A stretch of DNA of 64,000 bases from Hymenobacter artigasi (lineage in GTDB: Bacteria; Bacteroidota; Bacteroidia; Cytophagales; Hymenobacteraceae): assembly GCF_012275535.1 (NCBI RefSeq), contig NZ_JAAVTK010000008.1, positions 206,207 through 270,206 on the forward strand, given 5' to 3'. Positions 8,209 to 16,988 of the stretch are shown here, piece after piece; the first letter of the stretch is position 1, and each line of letters begins with the position of its first letter. The notes beneath the pieces are model-generated. The model was given only the letters and a program-made list of their open reading frames with translations. It was not told where the DNA came from and searched no databases. The position numbers and the translations under genes were made by a program.

Positions 8209-9693
8209 CTAATTTACCACCAGCGTCATAATGGAGTGTGCGGCGGCCGTGGTTTTGGTGCCCTGGCCGCGCATCCAGAGCTGGAATTCCTCGGGCTTGT
8301 CGGTCTGGTTCATCACCACCACGGCCACGCTGCCGTCGGGGTTGCGGTAAGCGGTGGTTTGCAGGGCATCGCGGTTAGCCGAGGCGCTGATGCGCTTCGC
8401 GCCGGGGCGGATGAATTTCGAGAAGTGCCCGATGTAGTAGTAGGCGTTGGTATAAATCAGCTTACCGGTGCGGGTATCGGCGATGACGGGGGCGAAGCAA
8501 AAGTTGCCGACGTGGTTGGGCCCGCCGGTTTCGTCCAGCAGCACGTTCCAGTCGGTCCAGCCCACGGTGCCGGCGTTGAAGTCGCCAATCAGCGAGTGGC
8601 CATACTTCTCGCCCAGCGCCCAGTCGTCGACTTTGGCCAGGTCGAATTTCTCCTTGCAGCCCTCGGTGAAAATCAGGTTGGTGTTGGGGAATGCCTCCTT
8701 CACGCGCCGCTCGTTCTCAAAGAGCATGCTGCTGCCCGTCCAGGTTTCGTACCAGTGGTAGCCGATGCCCCACACGTATTTGGCGGCTTCGGGGTCGTTG
8801 AGCACGGTGCTGGCCCGCTGAAACAACAGGTCGCGGTTGTGGTCCCAGGCAATGAGTTTCTTGCCGCCTAGTCCGCCTTTGGCCAGCGTGGGGCCGAGGT
8901 AGCCTTTGATGAAATCCCGCTCGTCCTCGCCGGTAAAAATGCACGACTCCCACTTCTGGGTGGCCATGGGCTCGTTCTGTACCGTGAGGCCCCAGATGGG
9001 GATGCCCAGTTGCTCGTAGGTCTTGATGAACTTCACGTAGTAATCGGCCCAGGCCTGGCGGTATTGGGGCAGCAGCTTGCCGCCGTGCAGCATTTCGCCG
9101 TTGGTTTTCATCCAGCCGGGTGGGCTCCAGGGGCTCACAAATAAGGTCAGTTTGCCGCCGGCCGCCGCCATCACCTGCTTGATAAAGGGGATGCGGAACT
9201 GCTCATCATGCTGCACGCTAAAGGTTTTCAGCGCCTCGTCCTTGTCGGCCACGTAGGTGTAGCTGCCGCTCGAAAAGTCGGAGCTGTGGATGCTGGTGCG
9301 GCCCAGCGTGTAGCCGATGCCACTGGTGGGGCTGTAATAGGCTTTGAGAAACTCCTGCTGCTGGGGTTTGGGCAGCTTGGCGAACGTCTCGGCCGAAGCA
9401 TCGGTGAGCGCCCCGCCGATGCCGAGCATGGTCTGAAACGAGTGGCTGGGGTCGACAAACACGCAGACCTGGGTTTCCACGGGCTGGGCGGCGGGCGCAA
9501 AGCTGAGGTCGCCGCCGGCCGCCAGGCGCTGGCTGGTGCCCTGCACGGTAGCAAATACGTGGGCCGTTTTGCCAGCCGCCGAGTAGGTGACTGGTGCGGG
9601 CCGGGTAGCGATTGGTTTCGTCTTGATATGCTGAGCGTTGGCATCGAGGCCAAGCACGGAAAGCAGTAGCAGGGGCGGGAGTTTAGCAAGCAT
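8209..9693 (-). CDS. Glycoside hydrolase family 30 (glucosylceramidase-like)
   Basis: 494 residues with a signal peptide ending near residue 20 (LDANA). A GH30 (beta/alpha)8 barrel is shown by QTMLGIGGALTDASAE near residue 87, SPWSPPGWMKTN near residue 190, the acid/base Glu in LTVQNEP and the nucleophile Glu in LIFTEGC. A beta-sandwich side domain follows (YYYIGHFSKFIRPGAKRI ... SVAVVVMNQT). Length matches the family. It probably cleaves beta-1,6-glucan or related beta-glucosides outside the cytoplasm. It lies upstream of the SGNH hydrolase in the same direction. Confidence 0.92.
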   Translation of the reverse strand: MLAKLPPLLLLSVLGLDANAQHIKTKPIATRPAPVTYSAAGKTAHVFATVQGTSQRLAAGGDLSFAPAAQPVETQVCVFVDPSHSFQTMLGIGGALTDASAETFAKLPKPQQQEFLKAYYSPTSGIGYTLGRTSIHSSDFSSGSYTYVADKDEALKTFSVQHDEQFRIPFIKQVMAAAGGKLTLFVSPWSPPGWMKTNGEMLHGGKLLPQYRQAWADYYVKFIKTYEQLGIPIWGLTVQNEPMATQKWESCIFTGEDERDFIKGYLGPTLAKGGLGGKKLIAWDHNRDLLFQRASTVLNDPEAAKYVWGIGYHWYETWTGSSMLFENERRVKEAFPNTNLIFTEGCKEKFDLAKVDDWALGEKYGHSLIGDFNAGTVGWTDWNVLLDETGGPNHVGNFCFAPVIADTRTGKLIYTNAYYYIGHFSKFIRPGAKRISASANRDALQTTAYRNPDGSVAVVVMNQTDKPEEFQLWMRGQGTKTTAAAHSIMTLVVN

Positions 9694-10026
9694 GGTGGAA
9701 GGGCTAAGGGTGAGGGTGGCAGGGCCGGGAATGCAGCTGTGTGCGTAAGCGACAGCTCAAGGGCTTTTGTATTGCCTGGCCGCCCGGCCGTCCAGGCAAA
9801 TGTAGCCGCCCGTGCCGAAGCTGTTGGGGTAAAAAAAGTGACTGGCTGGCTTGTAAAGCATTTTCAGTAATTGCTGATACACCTACAGCACACGTCGAGA
9901 CCCGAGGGCTGGGCTGGCAGGTGCCGCGCTGGTCGCTAATCGGCCCGGCCATCATGCGCTTAAAAAACAAGCGGAAAAAGTAGCGACCAAGCCTACCAGA
10001 ACTTGTCCATCCCCAAATCCGGAGTC
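9694..10026. other. Intergenic region, no gene seen
   Basis: About 330 bases between the GH30 start and the tandem repeat. Short open frames on both strands lack any recognisable protein character. It should carry the promoter of the GH30 gene, but I could not pick one convincingly. Confidence 0.3.
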
Positions 10027-10188
10027 GTTGCGCCGGTCTGACCGCCCCAGGCGGTCTGACCGGTTGTCGTCTGGGCGGAATCGTGCTCACTTCAACCGGT
10101 CAGACCGCCTGGGGCGGTTGCGCCGGTCTGACCGGTTGTCGTCCGGGCGGAATCGTGCTCACTTCAACCGGTCAGACCGCCTGGGGCG
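10027..10188. repeat. Tandem repeat of palindromic CGGTCWGACCG units
   Basis: Two direct copies of a 72-base unit (10027-10116 and 10117-10188); the first has an 18-base insertion carrying an extra palindrome. The core CGGTC-T/A-GACCG is a perfect 11-base palindrome with an odd centre, found at 10034, 10052, 10097, 10124 and 10169, and again twice at 22255-22283. The open frame through it (arginine-rich) is a by-product of the repeat. Confidence 0.9.
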
Positions 10189-10465
10189 GGCTGACCGGTG
10201 CGACCGCCGCTGTTCAATAGCTGTTAAACAGGCTTGGGTAAGCGCAAGGCGTACAAGACGGTGCTTTCGGGCGTGCCGATGAGCCGCACGAAGCAATAGT
10301 GCCGACGGTTGCGGGGCCGGCAGACGGTTGGGTTGCGCAGGCTGCGGCGTTGTGGCCGGGCTGCATTTTTTGGCTGGCCACGGCGGGGTACGTCTGCGGT
10401 TGGGCATGATGAGAAAAACCCCCAGACGCAAAAAATCCCGGCCGCTGCTGCGACCAGGATTGTTG

Positions 10466-10541
10466 CTGTAGAGAGAGGACTCGAACCTCTAATTTTACTA
10501 GCGAGATAGGCTAGCGCGTCTGCCAGTTCCGCCACCCCACA
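10466..10541 (-). tRNA. tRNA gene with Leu-like D-arm and atypical anticodon loop
   Basis: A 76-base cloverleaf can be drawn. The acceptor stem TGTGGGG/CTCTACA pairs throughout with two G-U pairs; the D-arm GGCGGAACTGGCAGACGC is typical of tRNA-Leu; anticodon stem CTAGC/GCTAG; T-arm AGAGG-TTCGAGT-CCTCT. Discriminator is G and CCA is not encoded. The anticodon loop reads CTATCTC, giving A-T-C at positions 34-36 and T at 37, and the variable region is only seven bases (TAAAATT) instead of the long arm of tRNA-Leu. The identity is therefore uncertain: a tRNA-Leu relative, a decayed copy or a tRNA-like RNA. Transcribed away from dinB. Confidence 0.6.
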
Positions 10542-10719
10542 AGGTTTAATAAGTCAAAAGTACGCCAAAGAGTTATTAATAAAAATATAAATTTTTAGAT
10601 TATTTTATTGTTAAGTTTTTGTAATGGCACAATTTCATGCCATGGAAATGACATCAGTGAAATCTTAAACCCGCCGTACGCGCTGAAAACAAAGATTCCA
10701 TCTTCCGCAGCCGCCCTTT

Positions 10720-10727
10720 TATCTTTG
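10720..10727 (+). promoter_or_regulatory. Candidate -7 promoter element of dinB
   Basis: TATCTTTG matches the Bacteroidota primary-sigma -7 consensus TAnnTTTG 22 bases before the dinB start. No convincing -33 TTTG is present, so support is moderate. Confidence 0.4.
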
Positions 10728-10748
10728 TTGTAACAATTAGTAAAAATA

Positions 10749-11828
10749 GTGACTGCCAGCTCTATTCGCAAAATTATCCATTTGGATATGGATGCATTTT
10801 ATGCTTCGGTGGAGCAGCGCGACCACCCCGAGCTACGCGGCCGGCCCGTGGCGGTGGGCGGTGCGCGGGAGCGGGGCGTGGTAGCGGCGGCCAGCTACGA
10901 GGCCCGGCAGTTTGGGGTGCGCTCGGCTATGCCTAGTGCCACGGCGCTGCGCAAATGCCCGGAGCTGGTGTTCGTGCCGCCGCGCTTCGCGGCCTACAAG
11001 GAGGTGTCGCGGCAGATTCGGGCCATCTTCGCCGAGTACACGCCGCTGATTGAGCCCGTGTCGCTCGACGAGGCCTACCTCGACGTGACGCTCAACCTCA
11101 AGCAGATGGATTCGGCCACCCAGATTGCGCGGGAAATCCGGGCCAGGATTCTGGCTGAAACCGGGCTCACGGCCTCGGCGGGCATCTCCTACAATAAGTT
11201 TCTGGCCAAGCTGGCTTCCGACTACCGCAAGCCCAACGGGCAGTTTGTGGTGCGACCCGCACAGGGGCTGGCTTTTGTGGAAGGGTTGGCGGTGGGCCAG
11301 TTCCACGGCGTGGGCCCCGTGACGGCGGCCCGCATGAACGAGCTGGGCATCTTCACCGGAGCCGACTTGCGGGCGCAGACAGTGGCCTTTCTGCATCAGC
11401 ACTTTGGCAAGGTGGGGCGCTACTACTTCGCCATTGCGCGGGGCGAGGACGAGCGGCCCGTGGTGGCCGACCGCCTGCGCAAGTCCATGGGCTCGGAAAC
11501 CACTTTTGGGCAGGATTTGCACGAGTTTGCCGACCTGCTGGAAGCCCTGCAGCCGCTGCTGGAAGACGTGTGGGAGTATTGCCAGCGCAGCGGCATCCGG
11601 GGACGCACGGTAACGCTGAAGGTGAAATTCGGCGACTTCCAGCAAATCACGCGCAGCCGCAGCGGCGTGGGCCTGGTGCCAGGGCCGGAAGTGCTGGCCC
11701 GCATTTGCCGCGAGCTGGTGGAAGGGCTGTTTCCGCTGGAAAAGGGCGTGCGGCTGCTCGGCGTCACGCTTTCCAACCTGAGCAATGCGCAGGAGGGGGC
11801 CGGCCGGCAGCTCACGCTGAGCTTCTGA
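10749..11828 (+). CDS. dinB: DNA polymerase IV (Y family)
   Basis: 359 residues; error-prone translesion polymerase. HLDMDAFYASVEQRD (residues 11-25) holds the first catalytic Asp pair, and SLDEAYLD near residue 107 the second Asp-Glu. ASAGISYNKFLAKLASD is the conserved palm segment; GVGPVTAARMNELG near residue 186 is the thumb helix-hairpin-helix; the little-finger domain follows. The C-terminus ends in QLTLSF, a canonical beta-clamp-binding motif. The GTG at 10749 is the only start that gives the full N-terminus; no ATG precedes the catalytic motif. A candidate promoter TATCTTTG lies just upstream. Stands alone; SOS control was not evident. Confidence 0.96.
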   Translation: MTASSIRKIIHLDMDAFYASVEQRDHPELRGRPVAVGGARERGVVAAASYEARQFGVRSAMPSATALRKCPELVFVPPRFAAYKEVSRQIRAIFAEYTPLIEPVSLDEAYLDVTLNLKQMDSATQIAREIRARILAETGLTASAGISYNKFLAKLASDYRKPNGQFVVRPAQGLAFVEGLAVGQFHGVGPVTAARMNELGIFTGADLRAQTVAFLHQHFGKVGRYYFAIARGEDERPVVADRLRKSMGSETTFGQDLHEFADLLEALQPLLEDVWEYCQRSGIRGRTVTLKVKFGDFQQITRSRSGVGLVPGPEVLARICRELVEGLFPLEKGVRLLGVTLSNLSNAQEGAGRQLTLSF

Positions 11829-12063
11829 TGTCTGATGCCTTCCGCACTGCTGTTGGCGCGCGTCACAGACGCGCGCCAGCAATTCGTCCAGCAATCCGTT
11901 CCGCGTCCGAATTTCGCAACCTTTGGCGGTTCTTTTTCGACTTTGGGAGCAATTACTGGTGCGATTCTGGTTAAGGAAGCAGCATCTTTACCCTTTGGCC
12001 CGCCAGGGCATAGGTACCGGCCCCGGCCAAACCCACTTTCCTTTCTTCACCAGCCCTTTTCGC

Positions 12064-14196
12064 ATGCAATTCCCCCGCTTCAAACTGGGATTATATTCCA
12101 CCTCCGTGCTGGCCCTGCTGGGGCTGGCTTCCTACTCCGTGTACCAGGGCACGCCGCCGCGCGACCAGGTAGTGCTCGGCGTGATGATGCAGGGCCTGAA
12201 CCAGCTTCATTACCAGCCCGAGAAAATTGACGACCAGTTTTCGCAGCGCGTTTACGACTTGTATATCAAGCGTATCGATGTGAACAAGCAGCTGCTGCTG
12301 GTGCCGGAAGTGACCCAGCTCAGCCAGTTCAAAACCAAGATTGACGATGAGATACGCGGCGGCAGCCATGAGTTTCTGGATGCTACGAGCCAGCTGCTGG
12401 CCAAGCGCATGCCCGAGATTCAGGTGCTCTACCGCCAGCTGCTGGCTCAGCCCTTCGACTTTTCGGTGCAGGAAAGCTGGGAAACCGACCCCACCAAGGC
12501 CACCTACGCCGCCAATGCCGCCGAGCAGCGCGAGCAGTGGCGCAAGATGCTGAAGTACCAGACCCTGGCCCGCCTCTCGGAAATGATGGACGAGGAGGCC
12601 AAGAAGAAGGACAAGCCCCTGGCCGCCACCAAAGTGGGGGCCTCGCCGGCCACCACCACCGAAAAAACCCGTACGCCCGCTGAGATGGAGGCCGAGGCCC
12701 GCAAGCGGGTGCTGAAATACTACGACGACGTATTTATCGACCAGCTGCAAACCGACGCCAACGACCGCCTAGCCGCCTTCGCCGAGGCCATTGCCAACAG
12801 CTACGACCCGCACACGGACTATTTCGCGCCCATTGCCCGCGAAAACTTCGACATCACCATGAGCGGCCGCCTGGAGGGTACGGGCGCGCAGCTGCAGGAA
12901 GACGGCGGCAAGCTGAAAGTGGTCGACATCGTGGCCGGCTCGGCCTCGTCGCGGCAGGGCGAGCTGAAAGTGGGCGACCTCATCCTGCGCGTGGCGCAGG
13001 GGGCCGCCGAGCCCGTGAGCGTGGAAGGCATGCGCTTCGATAAGGCCGTGAAGCTCATTCGCGGGCCGAAGGGCACGGAGGTGCGCCTCACGGTGCGCAA
13101 GCCCGACGGGGCCACGCAGGTCATCCCCATCATCCGGGATGTGGTGGTGATTGAGGAAACCTACGCCCAGTCGGCCCTCATCAAGCAGGGCGGCCGCACG
13201 TACGGCTACCTTAACCTGCCCGGTTTCTACGCCGATTTTAGCGGCAAGGGTGGCCGCAGCAGCGCCGCCGACGTGAAGGCTGAGCTGGCCAAGCTCAGCA
13301 AGGAAAACGTGGCCGGCGTGGTGCTCGACCTGCGCTACAACGGCGGCGGCTCGCTGCGCGACGCCGTGGACATGGGCGGCCTGTTTGTGCCCACCGGCCC
13401 CATGGTGCAGGTGAAAACCAGCCGGGGCCCGGCCCAGCCCGTGGTCGATACCGACCCCGCCGTGCAGTACGCCGGCCCGCTGGTGGTGCTGGTGAACAAG
13501 TACAGCGCCTCGGCTTCCGAGATTCTGGCGGCCGCCATGCAGGACTACCAACGCGCCATCATCCTGGGCAGCACTACCTATGGCAAAGGCACGGTGCAGC
13601 AGGTATTTGACCTGGACAATGCCGTGAACGCGCAGGCCAGCGGCCTCAAGCCCCTGGGCTCGCTCAAGCTCACTATCCAGAAATTTTACCGCGTGAATGG
13701 CGGCTCGACCCAGTTTAAGGGGGTGACGCCCGACATTACGGTGCCCGATGCCCTGGCTTCCTTCGCCAAGGGCGAGCAGGAATCGGAATACCCGCTGCCC
13801 TGGGATGAGATTGCGCCCGCAGCGTTTAAGCCCACCAATACCCTGCCGGCCCTGGCCACGCTGAAGGCCAACAGCGCCGCCCGCGTGGCCGCCAGCCCTG
13901 GCTTCCGGTTGATTACCGAGGCGGCCCAGCGCGCCACCGCCCGCCAGAAGCAAACCATGCTGTCGCTGAACCTGGCCACCTACCGCACCCAGCAAGTGGA
14001 GGCCCGCGCCATCAACAAGCAGCAAACGGACGCCCAGAATGCCCTGACCATGCTGGAGGTGGCGGCCCTCGCGGCCGATGCCCGGCCGGCGTCCGACTCT
14101 ACGGCCGCCAAGCGCCTCGCCCGCTTCCTCAAGCCCCTGCGCAAAGACCCCGCCCTGGCCGAAGCCGTGGCCGTGATTGGCGACGAGCTGAAGTAG
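12064..14196 (+). CDS. prc: Carboxy-terminal processing protease (tail-specific, S41)
   Basis: 710 residues. The N-terminus has an uncleaved signal anchor (LYSTSVLALLGLASYSVY). A helical N-terminal domain (residues about 30-250) precedes a PDZ domain (SGRLEGTGAQLQEDGGKLKV near residue 265) and the S41 catalytic domain: LDLRYNGGGSLRDAV, the nucleophile Ser in YSASASEI, and the general base Lys in YGKGTVQQ. The C-terminal Prc-type domain follows. It degrades or trims periplasmic proteins from their C-termini. The start at 12064 avoids 47 unlikely upstream codons. Ends at a strong bidirectional terminator. Confidence 0.93.
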   Translation: MQFPRFKLGLYSTSVLALLGLASYSVYQGTPPRDQVVLGVMMQGLNQLHYQPEKIDDQFSQRVYDLYIKRIDVNKQLLLVPEVTQLSQFKTKIDDEIRGGSHEFLDATSQLLAKRMPEIQVLYRQLLAQPFDFSVQESWETDPTKATYAANAAEQREQWRKMLKYQTLARLSEMMDEEAKKKDKPLAATKVGASPATTTEKTRTPAEMEAEARKRVLKYYDDVFIDQLQTDANDRLAAFAEAIANSYDPHTDYFAPIARENFDITMSGRLEGTGAQLQEDGGKLKVVDIVAGSASSRQGELKVGDLILRVAQGAAEPVSVEGMRFDKAVKLIRGPKGTEVRLTVRKPDGATQVIPIIRDVVVIEETYAQSALIKQGGRTYGYLNLPGFYADFSGKGGRSSAADVKAELAKLSKENVAGVVLDLRYNGGGSLRDAVDMGGLFVPTGPMVQVKTSRGPAQPVVDTDPAVQYAGPLVVLVNKYSASASEILAAAMQDYQRAIILGSTTYGKGTVQQVFDLDNAVNAQASGLKPLGSLKLTIQKFYRVNGGSTQFKGVTPDITVPDALASFAKGEQESEYPLPWDEIAPAAFKPTNTLPALATLKANSAARVAASPGFRLITEAAQRATARQKQTMLSLNLATYRTQQVEARAINKQQTDAQNALTMLEVAALAADARPASDSTAAKRLARFLKPLRKDPALAEAVAVIGDELK

Positions 14197-14212
14197 GCTG
14201 AAAAGTAAATCT

Positions 14213-14258
14213 CACGAAAAAGCCCCCGTTGCGATTCCACAGCGGGGGCTTTTTCGTG
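14213..14258. terminator. Bidirectional rho-independent terminator
   Basis: CACGAAAAAGCCCCCG and its complement pair around a short loop, with an A-run before and a T-run after the GC-rich stem, so it can stop transcripts from both the protease gene and the convergent lipoprotein gene. Confidence 0.9.
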
Positions 14259-14280
14259 GAGCGCAACGGCGCTTAAGTGG

Positions 14281-15081
14281 CTAAAAATACGCGTTGGCGA
14301 AGGTGCCGCTGAATGTTTTTTGGGTGCCCAGCGTAGGCGAAGTGCCGGTGAAGCTGAACGTGCCGGAAACAGCGCGCGGAAAAGGCGTTGTGTTTTCCAC
14401 TGCCGTGATGGTGAGCGTGCCGCCCGATGGCAAGCCGGCTAGCTTCAGGCGGGAGTCGAAAACCCCGGACTTGGTATCCTCAAAAATAGCGTAGGTCGAT
14501 GCGGCATTCAGGGGATATGTGCCCACTTGCACTGCGTAGGGCATGGTAAGATAAAGGCGGTAGGTGTGGGCAGCTGGCGTTGGGGCGTAGTAGTTGTCGT
14601 CGCTCAGAAGCACCGAAAAGCAGCTGGGTGCGGGCAATGTTTTTCCATCAAAACCAATGGAAAGGTCGATGAGCGAGGGACGGTACACGCTGCCATCGGC
14701 GGTAAATGCGGCGGTGGACTGCACCGCCGTGGCCAGGGGCACCCCCGTGGTTTTGCCGGCCACTACGGTCACCGCCTGCTGCCGGGGCGGCACATACCCG
14801 TGCCTTGTGGTGAAATACAAGCTATAGGTACCGGCCGGTACGGAATCGAAACGGTAGGCTCCTTTGCCGTCTGGAACCGCAGTGCCAAGGGGCTGGTAGG
14901 TATTGTCATCAACCAACGAAACCCCAAGCACGGCATCGGCCGGCTGCACAAGTCCGGTGATGGATGGCCCGACCGGTATTTCAGCAGTTGGGGCTGGGGC
15001 ATCCTGAGGCTTTTTGGTGCAGGCGCTGCCCAGCAGACCGGCCCCGAGGGCCAGGGCGAGGAGATGCAGGCGGTTTTTCAT
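14281..15081 (-). CDS. Lipoprotein with carboxypeptidase-like regulatory domain
   Basis: 266 residues. Signal peptide with lipobox LGSAC, lipidated Cys21, followed by TKKPQD. Residues about 38-110 read as a carboxypeptidase-regulatory-like beta domain: ITGLVQPADAVLGVSL, GAYRFDSVPAGTYSLYF and KTTGVPL are its landmarks. The rest is a beta-rich domain resembling DUF6252-type lipoproteins (YPLNAASTYAIFED, SGTFSFTGT). Probably tethered to the outer membrane; no catalytic residues. The ATG at 15081 is chosen because it begins the signal peptide. Confidence 0.75.
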   Translation of the reverse strand: MKNRLHLLALALGAGLLGSACTKKPQDAPAPTAEIPVGPSITGLVQPADAVLGVSLVDDNTYQPLGTAVPDGKGAYRFDSVPAGTYSLYFTTRHGYVPPRQQAVTVVAGKTTGVPLATAVQSTAAFTADGSVYRPSLIDLSIGFDGKTLPAPSCFSVLLSDDNYYAPTPAAHTYRLYLTMPYAVQVGTYPLNAASTYAIFEDTKSGVFDSRLKLAGLPSGGTLTITAVENTTPFPRAVSGTFSFTGTSPTLGTQKTFSGTFANAYF

Positions 15082-15261
15082 GGCGTGGAAAGGGTCGGAA
15101 GTTAAATGTAGCAACGACCAACGAAAACTCCTAACCAATTGGTATGCAATGCAAATCGCTCGGCACAACCGTAGTAGCAGCAATCAATAAACAGCGCGGG
15201 CTTCGGAACCCCCGCTGGGGAGCACCAAACGGCCGCCCCGTGGGGGCGTACCCGGTGGTGC

Positions 15262-16797
15262 CTACCGGCCCGGAGCCGCGTCCGGCCCCGCAAACTGCAC
15301 CAGCAACACGTAGCCCCGCTCAAAATTGAAGCGTTCCAGGATGCGCCCCTGCGCGGCGGCGAGGGTGCTGATGGACTCATCGGCGCGGTCGTAGAGCAGC
15401 CATACCCGGCCCTGGCCCTGCTGGCGCATCTGCCCAATGGCGTCCTCAAAAAGGTCGGTGGGGCTGGGGTGGGGCTGTTGCAGCACCACGGAACGCAGGT
15501 GCAGGGGCGGGGTGTGCAACTGCAAATAGTAGTAGGCCACCGGCGAAACGTTGTAGTTCATGAATGCGGTTTCGCCGGGGCGCTGGTGCCGGGCAATGTA
15601 TTCCAGGCCGGTGCGTACTTCGGCATAGTCGCCATAGAAGGGCTTGAATAAGTGACGCAACCGCTGCTGGTTGCCCAGCACCACCAGCGAAAGTGCCACC
15701 AGCACCACAAAGGGCACCCGCCGGGTAGCGAGCGTGGCCAGCCCCAGAAACACCACCACGATAACCAGCGGCAAAAAGAACAAGGTGAGGCGGTGAATGA
15801 GCGAATAGTAATGCAGCGCCGAGGCCGTGAGGCAGACCAGCACCGGCACCAGCACCAGCCAGAACAGCTCGTCGCGCCGCCGCAGCAGCTGCCAGGTGCC
15901 TACCGCCGCGCCCACTGCCGCCAGGGCCATGGCCAGTACGGTTTTGCCAATGGCGCGGTCAGCGATGCCCGCCAGCTGGCCGCTCAGCAGGGAGAAATCC
16001 TCCCGCGAAAGCGGGGGAAAGGCCAGGAAATATTCGCGGTGAAACTGCTGCAGGTAGGTCGATTCCGCGTTGGCCTTCAGCAGCAGGAAAAAGTACACCA
16101 GGAAGCTGCCGCCCCAGCTGGCCCCCATCAGCACCAGCCGTAGCGTGGTGCGATAGTCGCGGGCCAGCAGGCTGCGCGTGAGCCACCACAGCCCCATGCC
16201 GGCCAGCACGAACACGGCCGTCATCGAGAGCCATACGGCGGCCGCGCCCAGCGCCGCCAGGCCCAGCGCCAGGCGGCTGGTGAGCGGGCGGCGGCCCGCC
16301 CAGTGGGCCACTTCCAGCAGGCCCAGCGCCACAAAGCCTTCGGTGGCATACTGCTTGCACTCGGTGGCGTAGTCGATAAAAAGCCCGCCGAAAGCCACCG
16401 AAGCCAGCGCCAGGGCGGCAAACGGGAGCGGCAGCCAGCGCTGCACCAGCTGCCTAAACAGCACCAGCGTGGCCCCGCTGCACAGCAGCGGGAACAGCCG
16501 CACCGACAGCTCATTATTGCCAAACAACCCGATGCAGGCCTTCACCACCACCGAAAACAGCGGCGGCGCGTACTGCGCATAGTCCAGGTTCTGGAACAGC
16601 TGGCCGTAGCTGCGCTCCACGTAGTTGCGGATGAGGTTGGCCTCGTCCAGGGCAATGGACCGCTGCTGCCACCACACCACCACCCGCAGCAGCAGCCCCA
16701 GGCCGATAATCAGGGCCGAGGCCCAGGCCCACCACTGGCTGCGGGCCGTAGTATGCCCGAAAGGGAGAGGCGTGTCGGTTGCTACTGGAACTGGCAT
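15262..16797 (-). CDS. GT39/ArnT-like multi-membrane glycosyltransferase
   Basis: About 511 residues with eleven or so hydrophobic helices. After the first helix comes SIALDEANLIRNYVE, whose Asp-Glu pair is the metal/donor-binding site of the ArnT/PMT-type GT-C fold, and YAQYAPPLF, the usual conserved loop. YATECKQYATEGF near residue 145 is also typical. A soluble periplasmic C-terminal domain of about 130 residues follows. Such enzymes move a sugar from a polyprenyl-phosphate donor to lipid or protein outside the inner membrane. The start at 16797 (MPVPVATDT) is preferred to an ATG 51 bases upstream; both are possible. Confidence 0.78.
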   Translation of the reverse strand: MPVPVATDTPLPFGHTTARSQWWAWASALIIGLGLLLRVVVWWQQRSIALDEANLIRNYVERSYGQLFQNLDYAQYAPPLFSVVVKACIGLFGNNELSVRLFPLLCSGATLVLFRQLVQRWLPLPFAALALASVAFGGLFIDYATECKQYATEGFVALGLLEVAHWAGRRPLTSRLALGLAALGAAAVWLSMTAVFVLAGMGLWWLTRSLLARDYRTTLRLVLMGASWGGSFLVYFFLLLKANAESTYLQQFHREYFLAFPPLSREDFSLLSGQLAGIADRAIGKTVLAMALAAVGAAVGTWQLLRRRDELFWLVLVPVLVCLTASALHYYSLIHRLTLFFLPLVIVVVFLGLATLATRRVPFVVLVALSLVVLGNQQRLRHLFKPFYGDYAEVRTGLEYIARHQRPGETAFMNYNVSPVAYYYLQLHTPPLHLRSVVLQQPHPSPTDLFEDAIGQMRQQGQGRVWLLYDRADESISTLAAAQGRILERFNFERGYVLLVQFAGPDAAPGR

Positions 16798-16988
16798 AGG
16801 GCAGAAAGCCGCCCCGCAACCGGGCCTCTCGGGGTAGTTGCGGCGCACGGCTACGGTGGGTGAGCGGAAGTGAATGGGGCCTCAAAGTAAGCGCATGGCT
16901 GCGCAAAGAAGCCCCGGCCGGCTGCGGTTGGGGCCCGGAAAAGGCTGGTCAGGGGTGGCTCGTTTCCCCCTGATTTCGTAGGTTAGCA

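Noticed and set aside
10028..10282. Arginine-rich open frame across the tandem repeat
   Set aside because: It is only the translation of the palindromic units, with the same peptide repeated; no start signal or family.
11923..12063. 47 extra N-terminal codons for the tail-specific protease
   Set aside because: They would place about 50 residues before the signal anchor; the internal ATG at 12064 gives a proper export signal.
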